Positions 20,621 to 27,623 of a DNA stretch of 64,000 bases are shown piece after piece; position 1 is the first letter of the stretch, and each line of letters begins with the position of its first letter. This DNA is from Vreelandella populi (GTDB lineage Bacteria; Pseudomonadota; Gammaproteobacteria; Pseudomonadales; Halomonadaceae). Both the position numbers and the translations under genes were made by a program. The notes under the pieces were generated by a model. That model saw nothing but the letters and a program-made list of their open reading frames with translations, made no database searches and had not been told where the DNA came from. The DNA is taken from the NCBI RefSeq assembly GCF_003989825.1, contig NZ_RZHE01000011.1:62001-126000 (forward strand). The letters are read 5' to 3'.

Positions 20621-21379
20621 TTAGCTGTCTTTGACAAAAAGATAGCCCTTACTGCGAACGGTTTTGATCCGGTGAGGCTGGTTGGGGTCATCACCAACCT
20701 TGGGGCGGATGCGTGATACCCGCACATCAATTGAACGATCCTGACCGTCGTATTTGATACCGCGCAATTCGTTAAATATCTCTTCACGGGTGAGTACCCG
20801 GCCTGCGTTACGTGCTAATAACCATAGCAAGTCGAACTCGGCACTGGTTAGGTCGATACGCTCGTCCTCAAGCCACGCTTCACGGGTCGCATTGTCAATT
20901 TCCAGGTTATCAAACCGCAGCCGCATTTCCCCATTAGGCGCCGGGCCGTCAGCACGGCGCAGCAACGCCCGCATGCGGGCCAACAGTACGCGGGGCTGAA
21001 CGGGCTTTGGCACATAATCATCTGCCCCCATCTCCAAACCAAGTATCTGGTCCAGGTCATCTGTGCGCGCGGTCATCATCATGATGGGGCCAGCAAAGTT
21101 GGGCCGCACTCTACGGCAGATCGACAGACCATCTTCACCTGGCAGCATCAAATCTAGAATAACTAGATCCGGCTGCAGAGTAAGAATGCGATCCGCTCCT
21201 TTTGCGCCATCAGCCTCAAGGGTAACTTGAAAACCATTGGCTTCCAGGTAGTCGCGCGTGAGCTCTGCAAGGCGCTGATCATCTTCAATAATCAGTATGT
21301 GGTCCTGATCAGGATAATCGGGCATTATCGTTTCTTGCGAGCCAAGCGCCTGAAACTGTTCTTCCAAGTGATTCACCAT
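20621..21379 (-). CDS. OmpR-family response regulator, RstA-like
   Basis: The 252-residue regulator has a receiver domain with acidic pocket IIEDDQRL, phosphoacceptor Asp in LVILDLMLPGEDGLS, and conserved Lys in DDYVPKPVQPRVLL. The C-terminal OmpR-type winged helix includes LTSAEFDLLWLLARNAGRVL, DRSIDVRVSRIRPKVG and IKTVRSKGYLF. The ATG at 21379 is chosen because GAGGGG precedes it on the minus strand; an internal ATG at 21325 would give a more standard 234-residue protein. It is the partner of the downstream kinase. Upstream, two inverted GTTA-type half sites (21425-21458) could be an autoregulatory site. Confidence 0.88.
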   Translation of the reverse strand: MVNHLEEQFQALGSQETIMPDYPDQDHILIIEDDQRLAELTRDYLEANGFQVTLEADGAKGADRILTLQPDLVILDLMLPGEDGLSICRRVRPNFAGPIMMMTARTDDLDQILGLEMGADDYVPKPVQPRVLLARMRALLRRADGPAPNGEMRLRFDNLEIDNATREAWLEDERIDLTSAEFDLLWLLARNAGRVLTREEIFNELRGIKYDGQDRSIDVRVSRIRPKVGDDPNQPHRIKTVRSKGYLFVKDS

Positions 21380-21424
21380 CTTACCCCTCACTCTGCTTAG
21401 GCAGTTTGTTATCCATCCGGCCAC

Positions 21425-21464
21425 CTGTTATAAAAAAGCAGTTTATCACTTGTAACAGAATACC
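21425..21464. promoter_or_regulatory. Possible RstA-type binding site upstream of the regulator gene
   Basis: CTGTTA (21425-21430) and TAACAG (21453-21458) form a separated inverted repeat. On the minus strand the right half reads GGTATTCTGTTACA, which keeps the GTTACA core of the E. coli RstA box but few of the other bases. It lies about 50-80 bases upstream of the chosen start. The assignment is tentative. Confidence 0.3.
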
Positions 21465-21604
21465 TTAAAATCTATAAATATCTGACTTTGTTGCTGCCTG
21501 CTTTTCCTTGCTTAATCACTCACTACCTTTCCTCTTGATTCTTGTACCGGCGAGGTCTAATGTGAAAGCGCAGACTGTCGACAATCTGACAGGAGGATTG
21601 AGCC

Positions 21605-21739
21605 ATGGGAAATGGCAAGCCGAAAAGTATCATCAAGCGCATTTATGTTCCTACCCAAGTACGCGATCTGCCTAATGGGGAGAAACTCAAGATTCCGGGG
21701 CATTATAAAGCGCCACCGGATCAAAGAAATAATGCGTAA
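21605..21739 (+). CDS. Small basic protein, 44 residues, unrecognised
   Basis: This short gene runs from ATG 21605 to TAA 21739. The protein begins MGNGKPKSIIKRIYVP and continues through VRDLPNGEKLKIPGHY to a QRNNA end. It is soluble, strongly basic, with no membrane segment or cysteine. Support for translation is unusually good: a perfect AGGAGG at 21591-21596 lies eight bases before the ATG, and a strong terminator follows 17 bases after the stop. It is therefore a complete small transcription unit between the RstA-like gene and the PLDc_N gene. I do not recognise the family; the basic KSIIKRIYVP region could bind nucleic acid, but this is inference. Confidence 0.72.
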   Translation: MGNGKPKSIIKRIYVPTQVRDLPNGEKLKIPGHYKAPPDQRNNA

Positions 21740-21756
21740 CATTGAGTCCCAAGGGA

Positions 21757-21785
21757 AAAGGCAGGCGCAAGGCCTGCCTTTTTTG
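21757..21785 (+). terminator. Terminator of the 44-residue gene
   Basis: AAAGGCAGGC and GCCTGCCTTT form a 10-bp perfect stem around a 5-base loop, followed by a T-run ending at 21784. It is the right distance after the stop at 21739 to end the small gene. Confidence 0.88.
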
Positions 21786-21815
21786 ATTCAACCATCTGTG
21801 AAGGTAACGGGGCAG

Positions 21816-21995
21816 CTACCCCTTGGGCCCTAGCAGTAGCCAAGCAATCAAACCTACAAGCGGGAAAAACAGCAGCGCGAGTATCCACAACAATTTGGCA
21901 ACACCGCCTGCCGAGCTTTTAGCTACCTTGACGATGGCCCAAACCAGAATGATGAGCCAGATAAGCCCTAGCAATCCACCTACTTCAATACCCAT
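21816..21995 (-). CDS. PLDc_N domain small membrane protein, 59 residues
   Basis: This gene is too short for most ORF callers. It starts at ATG 21995 (MGIEVGGLLGLIWLIILVW) and ends at TAG 21816. Two membrane helices are visible, LLGLIWLIILVWAIVKV and KLLWILALLFFPLVGLIAWL, with the closing WLLLGPKG. That layout is the PLDc_N family (phospholipase D nuclease N-terminal-like), which occurs as small stand-alone two-helix proteins of unknown function in many bacteria. AAGGA precedes the start on the minus strand. It is followed downstream on the same strand only by the RstA-like gene region, beyond the small plus-strand gene. Confidence 0.8.
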   Translation of the reverse strand: MGIEVGGLLGLIWLIILVWAIVKVAKSSAGGVAKLLWILALLFFPLVGLIAWLLLGPKG

Positions 21996-22067
21996 AGCAG
22001 TTCCTTAGCGTGTTGGTATCCATGAGCTTTAAGCTAAGCACATCACTGTTGTGTTCACAAGCGCAGG

Positions 22068-22577
22068 TTATGGATCGGGCAGGCTTAGCACCATCTCGCC
22101 GCTGCGTATTTCAATATTGAGCAGATGCAGGAAGCTCATTCCCAACAATACCGTGTTATCGTCCATGCCGGGGCTGATGGAGCCCTGCACGTTACTTGCC
22201 CGGATTCCGCCCAACACTACCTCATCAAGTTCGGTAAGACTGCCCTGCACTCGGCCATTGGCCGTGTTGAACCAGGCATTTCTTCCCCGCTCAAGACCCA
22301 GTTGACTAGCCAGCTGATCAGAGACGGCCACATAAGTGGCGCCGGTATCCAGCAAAAACGTGACCGGTTCACCGTTAATCTCGCCTGGCGCCTGATAGTG
22401 CCCTGAACGGTTACGCTTAAGTGTCACGGGGCCACCATCAGACGCTGTTTGCACAATATGAGCATTGGGGCTCAGGACTTTCTCCATCCCACCATCCAGC
22501 CACCACGTCCCCAGCCCAATGAGCAGTACCCAGAAGAGCATCATCATCACGATGCCGCCACGCTGCGCTGAATGCAT
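22068..22577 (-). CDS. Membrane-anchored retropepsin-like aspartic protease
   Basis: The 169-residue protein has an N-terminal membrane anchor at about residues 8-27 (IVMMMLFWVLLIGLGTWWL) and a periplasmic retropepsin-like domain. The catalytic motif is FLLDTGATYVAVS near residue 75, and the flap and C-terminal strand region includes VVLGGIRASNVQGSI and VLLGMSFLHLLN. This matches the clan AA, TIGR02281-type bacterial proteases, which act as dimers with one Asp per subunit. Substrates are mostly unknown. AAGGAGC lies 7 bases before the ATG. It follows the MFS gene after 23 bases on the same strand and is likely co-transcribed. Confidence 0.88.
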   Translation of the reverse strand: MHSAQRGGIVMMMLFWVLLIGLGTWWLDGGMEKVLSPNAHIVQTASDGGPVTLKRNRSGHYQAPGEINGEPVTFLLDTGATYVAVSDQLASQLGLERGRNAWFNTANGRVQGSLTELDEVVLGGIRASNVQGSISPGMDDNTVLLGMSFLHLLNIEIRSGEMVLSLPDP

Positions 22578-22600
22578 TCTGTGCTCCTTGTTTTAATGTT

Positions 22601-23947
22601 TTAAGCGTTTTCCCAGGCAATCGCGGCCTCACGGCCGCGGCGCTCGTTAACGTTTGCACAAATAAGCATGGCAATCACAAACAGCCCTACACATAAAAGA
22701 ATAGACGCCTGCAAGCCAATAATCGCCTGCAGCACGCCCAGCATTACGATACCCAGTACGCCCGCCAGTTTGTTGGCCAGCCCCCAGAAACCAAAAAACT
22801 CAGCGGATTTTTCAAGCGGTGAAAATAATCCTACCAGCGCTCGGCTTGCCGACTGGCTGGAACCCAGGCTAAGCCCCGCCAGGCAACCGACCACTAGAAA
22901 GACGTGCTGAGCCTGCCACTGCCAACCAAAACGCGTATTTGCCAGGGCCGCTATTTCCGGGGTTGCCCAGATGGCAATAATCGCCACTACCCACAGGCCA
23001 AGAGTGATCTGATAGGTACGCTTTGCCCCCAAGCGGTCCTGAAGCCAGCCAAATCCCAGCGCCCCGGCGGCAGCGGTGACCTGAACAATAATAAACATGA
23101 TGTTGCGGACACTTTCATCCCAACCAATCACCTGGGCGCCGTAAATAAACGCGAACGCAATAATGATGTACACACCAGCCATGGAAAACAGCAGGGAGAT
23201 CAGAAAGACCGTGAGATCTCTAAAATAACGCAGTTCGTGCATGGTCGACTGCACGCGCTGACGGGCAATACGCCAGTATGCCACGCCAGTGGGTTGTGGA
23301 GTGCCACGCTCTTTAAGCCATAAAAAGGTTGGAATAGCCGTAATCAGGAAAAAACCCGCTGCGAAAGGCCCCACCCAGCGTATACGCTCAAAGTTCTCCT
23401 CAGTAGCCTCCCCTAGCACCACAAGCGTAAAGCCCGCCGCAAACAGCCCGCCGATGTAACCAAGCGACCAGCCGAATCCGGAAATCTTGCCAAGTTTATC
23501 CGGCGGGCCAAGCTCAGGTAGAAAAGCGGCGATAAAGGATTCGCCCATGGAATAAGCATAGTTGGAGATAATAATTAATATTAGCCCCATGACGACGTAG
23601 CCGGGGGCGACAAAATAGAGCATTGCCGTAGTGCCAACCGTGGCTAGGTAACTTACCAACAAAAAGCGTTTTTTTTCGGCCCGGTAGTCCATCACAGCGC
23701 CGCACAGAGGTGCGGTTATCACCACCATCAGGTAGCTGATGGCCAAAGCCAAGCTCCATAAGAAATTGGCCAGACGAAACCCATCGCCACGATCACCCAC
23801 AATCACAGTGGTAAACAGTTCACCAAAGACCACCGTAATAATCAGTAGGGTATAAGCCTGGTTGGCAAAGTCGAACATGGCCCAACCAAAGATTTCGCGG
23901 CGCGAAGCATAGGAAGGAGCGGCCTTTGCAACATCATTTAACAACAT
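22601..23947 (-). CDS. MFS transporter, UMF1 / Atg22-like family
   Basis: A 448-residue protein with about 12 membrane helices. REIFGWAMFDFANQAYTLLIITVVF at the start is the UMF1 signature, followed by SYLMVVITAPLCGAVMDYRAEKKR and GESFIAAFLPELGPPDKLGKISGFGWSLGYIGGL. The yeast homologue Atg22 exports amino acids from the vacuole; bacterial members are uncharacterised, and export of amino acids or similar small solutes is inference. No substrate gene is adjacent. The retropepsin-like gene follows after 23 bases. Confidence 0.9.
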   Translation of the reverse strand: MLLNDVAKAAPSYASRREIFGWAMFDFANQAYTLLIITVVFGELFTTVIVGDRGDGFRLANFLWSLALAISYLMVVITAPLCGAVMDYRAEKKRFLLVSYLATVGTTAMLYFVAPGYVVMGLILIIISNYAYSMGESFIAAFLPELGPPDKLGKISGFGWSLGYIGGLFAAGFTLVVLGEATEENFERIRWVGPFAAGFFLITAIPTFLWLKERGTPQPTGVAYWRIARQRVQSTMHELRYFRDLTVFLISLLFSMAGVYIIIAFAFIYGAQVIGWDESVRNIMFIIVQVTAAAGALGFGWLQDRLGAKRTYQITLGLWVVAIIAIWATPEIAALANTRFGWQWQAQHVFLVVGCLAGLSLGSSQSASRALVGLFSPLEKSAEFFGFWGLANKLAGVLGIVMLGVLQAIIGLQASILLCVGLFVIAMLICANVNERRGREAAIAWENA

Positions 23948-24032
23948 GCAAGTCTCTCTTGTAGGGGCAGCAAACAGGGACTACAAACCTGACCATAGCG
24001 ATTAATAGTGATAATAAGAATACGGCTAAAGC

Positions 24033-24060
24033 AAACGCCCGGCCTGTAGCCGGGCGTTTT
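24033..24060. terminator. Terminator downstream of the BCCT unit
   Basis: AAACGCCCGGC (24033-24043) pairs with GCCGGGCGTTT (24049-24059) over a CTGTA loop. It lies 25 bases after the stop of the 54-residue ORF on the minus strand and could also act in the other direction. It marks the end of the BCCT transcript and isolates it from the MFS gene. Confidence 0.8.
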
Positions 24061-24083
24061 AACTAGCGTTACAACAGGTTGGC

Positions 24084-24248
24084 CTACAAGAGCCAATGTG
24101 CCAAGACAGCCGATAGACCCACTACTAACGCAGTGACGACGGCAACTGTCACCACCCGATCAAGCCAGCGGTCTAACCAACGGTCAAGTACAGCTCCCTT
24201 GGGCTGACGCCGTGTCGCACCGTGACGCCCCTGCCGAGCCATCAGCAT
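24084..24248 (-). CDS. Small single-span membrane protein, 54 residues, downstream of BCCT transporter
   Basis: The frame runs from ATG 24248 to TAG 24084. The protein begins MLMARQGRHGATRRQPKGAV, a strongly basic head, continues with the repeated LDRWLDRWLDR motif, and ends in one hydrophobic helix (VVTVAVVTALVVGLSAVLAHWLL). GGAG lies 5 bases before the start on the minus strand. It lies 43 bases after the BCCT stop with the terminator just beyond, so it is probably the second gene of the BCCT transcript. The positive-inside charge suggests a cytoplasmic N-terminus. I do not recognise the family; a small accessory or regulatory subunit is conceivable but unproven. Confidence 0.62.
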   Translation of the reverse strand: MLMARQGRHGATRRQPKGAVLDRWLDRWLDRVVTVAVVTALVVGLSAVLAHWLL

Positions 24249-24291
24249 CCCCGCTCCATGTGTCCGCTCCTGAAGGCCTGATTAATCCCAT

Positions 24292-25917
24292 TTAGCTATT
24301 GATGCGCCGATTGATGACATTCGGCGCGCGGCGCAAGCGCTCCTCTTCGCCCATCTGTTCAGCCTCAAAAGCATCGGCCCCAACAGGCGTTTCGCCATGA
24401 CGACGATAAAGCTGTGTCAGCATTGACTTGCGGTCAGCACGCAGCTCGCGTACCAGCACAATTACCATCATATACAGAATGAAGGTAAACGGTAGTGCCG
24501 AGAGCACCGCCGCGGACTGAAGTCCTGAAAGGCCGCCAGCAACAATCAGCGTCAAGCAGATGGCAGCAATCAGCACGCCCCAGATAATGCGTTTGTAGAG
24601 AGGCGGATTGATCGAGCCATTATCGGTCATCTGCGCCACGATATACGAGGCGGAATCAGCCGATGTCACCAAAAAGATAAAGATCAGCATCATGGCGACA
24701 ACAGAGAGCACGCCAGAAAAAGGCATTAGTTCGAACATTTCAAACAGAGCAACCGTAATATTGTCCTGGGTGGCCGCCGCCAGGCCAACGTTATCACCGT
24801 TAAGCTCCATATTTAGCGCCGCACCGCCAAACACGCCGATCCACAGGCAAGCCAATAGCGGCGGCACCAGCAGTACACCAAACACATACTCTTTGATCGT
24901 ACGTCCCCGCGAGACCCGTGCCACGAACGTACCCACAAAAGGTGACCAGGCAATGACCCAGGCCCAGTAGAAGATCGTCCAGCTGCTGGCCCATTCATTA
25001 TCGCTATAGGGCGAAATCCGCAGACTCATGCCGATAAAGTTTTGCAGGTAGTCACCGATCCCCAGGGTAATGGTTTCGAGTATGGCAATCGTCGGCCCGG
25101 TTACCAGCACATAAAGCATCAGCCCGATACACAGCGCCATGTTCAGGTTGGAAAGACGCTTGATGCCCTTATCAAGCCCCGACCAGGTCGACAGCATATA
25201 AGCACAGAACATTACCAGCAGGATGATGAACTGCCAGAAGCCGTTTTCCGGCAGGCCAAATACGGCATTCAGGCCGCCGTTCATCTGCAGTACGCCAAGC
25301 CCCAGTGACGTTGCCACTCCCATGACGGTGGCCACCACGGCAAACACATCAAGCCAGGAAGCGTAAGGCCGCAGACGCGGCTTCTTGGCGGTTACCGATG
25401 AGAGCACCGAAGAGACAAGCCCCGCCTGGCCTTTACGAAACTGGAAGTAGGCGATGATGAGACCCACCACCGAGAACGCTGCCCACTGGTGAATACCCCA
25501 ATTGAAATAGCTGTACTGAATGGCATAGCGCGCCGCTGCCTCGGTTTCGGCGGTCACGTCACCATAAGGAGGCTCGATATAGTGGGTCATAGGCTCGGCC
25601 ATGCCATAAAACACCAGCCCCACGCCAAATCCTGCCGCCAGCAGCATGCTGATCCAGGAAAAGAAGCTGTAGTTGGGTGTGCTGTCCTGTGGCCCCAAGC
25701 GTACCTTTCCATATTTGCTGAACGCTAGGCCAAACAGGAATACAACAAACCCAAAAACTGAGAACAGATAAAACCAGCCAAACAGTCGTGTCACGGTTTC
25801 CAGTGCTGCCTCAGCAGCATTACCGAACCCTTCCGGAAAAGCGGCCCCTACCACCACTAAGCTAAAAATGATTACAGTCGATGCAATAAAAACCGACTTT
25901 CCTCCATGATTTGTCAT
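24292..25917 (-). CDS. BCCT-family betaine/choline/carnitine transporter
   Basis: The 541-residue protein has the 12-helix BCCT layout. Diagnostic segments are SFFSWISMLLAAGFGVGLVFYGMAEP near residue 90, the GIHQWAAFSVVGLIIAYFQFRK region, the tryptophan-rich substrate box WTIFYWAWVIAWSPFVGTFVARVSRGRTIKE near 310, and SADSASYIVAQM near 420. BCCT carriers take up glycine betaine, choline, carnitine or related solutes with sodium or protons, mainly for osmoprotection. The gene belongs to a broad group and the substrate cannot be fixed by eye; the long osmosensing C-terminus of BetP is lacking, although a charged 35-residue tail is present. AGGGTGG precedes the ATG. Confidence 0.93.
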   Translation of the reverse strand: MTNHGGKSVFIASTVIIFSLVVVGAAFPEGFGNAAEAALETVTRLFGWFYLFSVFGFVVFLFGLAFSKYGKVRLGPQDSTPNYSFFSWISMLLAAGFGVGLVFYGMAEPMTHYIEPPYGDVTAETEAAARYAIQYSYFNWGIHQWAAFSVVGLIIAYFQFRKGQAGLVSSVLSSVTAKKPRLRPYASWLDVFAVVATVMGVATSLGLGVLQMNGGLNAVFGLPENGFWQFIILLVMFCAYMLSTWSGLDKGIKRLSNLNMALCIGLMLYVLVTGPTIAILETITLGIGDYLQNFIGMSLRISPYSDNEWASSWTIFYWAWVIAWSPFVGTFVARVSRGRTIKEYVFGVLLVPPLLACLWIGVFGGAALNMELNGDNVGLAAATQDNITVALFEMFELMPFSGVLSVVAMMLIFIFLVTSADSASYIVAQMTDNGSINPPLYKRIIWGVLIAAICLTLIVAGGLSGLQSAAVLSALPFTFILYMMVIVLVRELRADRKSMLTQLYRRHGETPVGADAFEAEQMGEEERLRRAPNVINRRINS

Positions 25918-26239
25918 ATAACCACCCTGTTAGATAAGCAATCGACTAAAACTGCATATAGACGTGTATAACCCTAGCGCTTGATTAATGTTTATGTACA
26001 GTTTTCGTTATTTTGAAGGCAAATTGCGTCTTTTAAAGCGTTTATTTAACTTTAGCTATAGCGTTTGATATAAGCCCTTTTTACAAAACGGTTTCTCGGT
26101 AGCGGCACTGCTATTGAGTATGAAAGTTTAAGTAAAAGCTATTTTCCTACCGTTTACCTAAACATGATACGCGCCACCTTGGAGTGAACTTGCCCGGTTA
26201 CCTGTGTTCCAATGGGGGCAAACGATGATGGAGGCTTTT
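25918..26239. other. Divergent intergenic region upstream of the BCCT gene
   Basis: About 320 bases of AT-rich DNA separate the BCCT gene (minus) from a small membrane-protein gene (plus). It should hold promoters for both. I could not assign hexamers confidently and saw no long repeat. Confidence 0.4.
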
Positions 26240-26596
26240 ATGCCACAGATGAATCGCGACCAACGTAATGCTGCCTGGCAGGCTGCTCACCAATGGCGTG
26301 CCCGTGCCACACAGACGCAACCCAGCGGACTGATGGGCAGCCTGAAGCTTTTGCTAACGTGGCTGGCGTTTGGTGCATTGATGGTGGTTGGCGTTGTGCT
26401 TGGCCTGGTATTTCTTTTAATCGGCTGGGCGATGATGCCTTTTGTGCGCCACAAGATGAAAAAGCGCATGGAACAGATGCGGGCCGATCAAGCTCAAGAT
26501 ATTGGCGGGGATTATGCCCATACCCAGCCGCGATCAGGTTATCAGGACGCGCTGGAAGGTAGTTATGAAGTCAAGCAGGAAACGCCCCACCGCTAA
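26240..26596 (+). CDS. Small membrane protein of unknown function
   Basis: A 118-residue protein starting MPQMNRDQRNAAWQAAHQWR. A polar helix is followed by one long hydrophobic stretch at about residues 36-65 (LLLTWLAFGALMVVGVVLGLVFLLIGWAM), possibly a helical hairpin, and a basic segment RHKMKKRMEQMRADQ before a disordered acidic tail. The frame is open to 26204, but ATG 26240 is preferred because GGAGG lies five bases upstream (26230-26234). I do not recognise the family. Neighbours give no functional clue: it is divergent from the BCCT gene and convergent with the AEC transporter. Confidence 0.75.
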   Translation: MPQMNRDQRNAAWQAAHQWRARATQTQPSGLMGSLKLLLTWLAFGALMVVGVVLGLVFLLIGWAMMPFVRHKMKKRMEQMRADQAQDIGGDYAHTQPRSGYQDALEGSYEVKQETPHR

Positions 26597-26649
26597 CGGC
26601 TGATGATTTGAATTAGCTTGTTTTACCGATCCGATTCCTTGCGCCGCTT

Positions 26650-27543
26650 TCAAAGCGGTGCATACACCCACGCAAAGGTGGCCGCCAGTGTCAGCGGCAT
26701 TACGATCAGGCTACCCAGGTTTCCAATCAATACCAGTGATGCCACCTTTTGAGGGGCCAGCTTGAACTGCTCGGCAACCAGGTAGTTAAGTACGGCAGGC
26801 GGCAGCGCGGAAAAGATCAGCAGCACCGCCAGTTGCAGCGGCTCTAGCGGCAGTAACCACATCAGCGGCAGGGCAATCAGCAACCCAGAAAGCGGGCAAA
26901 GTAGCGCGCCTAACAGCCCCGTGCGCCAATCGCTCAAGTCCACCTCAAGTAACCTGACGCCCAAGGCAAACAGCATCAGCGGAATACTTACGCCACCCAG
27001 CATATGCATGGCTTCAAGTAGCCAGCCAGGCAGCGCCGCCCCACTCATGTTGACTAAAAGCCCTGCCATACTCGCGGCCACAATAGGCATACGCAGGATA
27101 TGCCACATGGAGGTACGCGGGTTTATCATGTAGAGCCCTACCGAGAAATGCAGCATCATTTCCACGATAAAGACCACCACGGCAGCAGGCAGTGCGGCTT
27201 CGCCAAACGCCAATACCAGTAGGGGTACGCCCATATTGCCCGTATTGTTAAACATCATGGGCGGCAGGAACGTTTTTATGTCCAGCTTTAACCAGGCCAC
27301 CAGCGGCCATAACACAAGCCCTGACCCCAACACCACGGCGGCGGCGCCAAACGCAAGCCACGCGTAGTCGGCAAGCGGCGCCTGCCGGTCAGCCAGCACG
27401 GCAAACACCAGCAAGGGAACGAAAAGCTCCATATTCAGCGTGTTGAGGCTTTTAATATTGGGCGTACGAAAACGCCCGTAGAGAGCACCGCTACCCGCAA
27501 TCAGGAAAACCGGCAGCAGCGTGGCCAGAATATGCGCGATCAT
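26650..27543 (-). CDS. AEC (auxin efflux carrier) family permease
   Basis: This 297-residue protein has 8-10 hydrophobic helices in two halves, the AEC/membrane transport protein pattern. NTGNMGVPLLVLAFGEAALPAAVVVFIVEMM near residue 100 and PLMLFALGVRLLEVDLSDW near 190 are typical, as is LYGRFRTPNIKSLNTLNMELFVPLLVF in the N-terminal part. Bacterial AEC carriers transport malate, malonate or other organic acids, but no adjacent metabolic gene indicates a substrate here. It is a single gene between a small membrane-protein gene and glnE, with 80 bases to glnE. Confidence 0.9.
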   Translation of the reverse strand: MIAHILATLLPVFLIAGSGALYGRFRTPNIKSLNTLNMELFVPLLVFAVLADRQAPLADYAWLAFGAAAVVLGSGLVLWPLVAWLKLDIKTFLPPMMFNNTGNMGVPLLVLAFGEAALPAAVVVFIVEMMLHFSVGLYMINPRTSMWHILRMPIVAASMAGLLVNMSGAALPGWLLEAMHMLGGVSIPLMLFALGVRLLEVDLSDWRTGLLGALLCPLSGLLIALPLMWLLPLEPLQLAVLLIFSALPPAVLNYLVAEQFKLAPQKVASLVLIGNLGSLIVMPLTLAATFAWVYAPL

Positions 27544-27623
27544 TGACCCCGCCCAGATTCACGTTGATACATTTTTCATCCTCTTATTGTTGTGTTCGTC
27601 CCTGTAGCAATGGATTAGCGCGT

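Noticed and set aside
21823..22008. 61-residue plus-strand open frame
   Set aside because: The opposite strand encodes a convincing two-helix PLDc_N protein with ribosome binding site, whereas this frame is Ser/Pro-rich with no motif.
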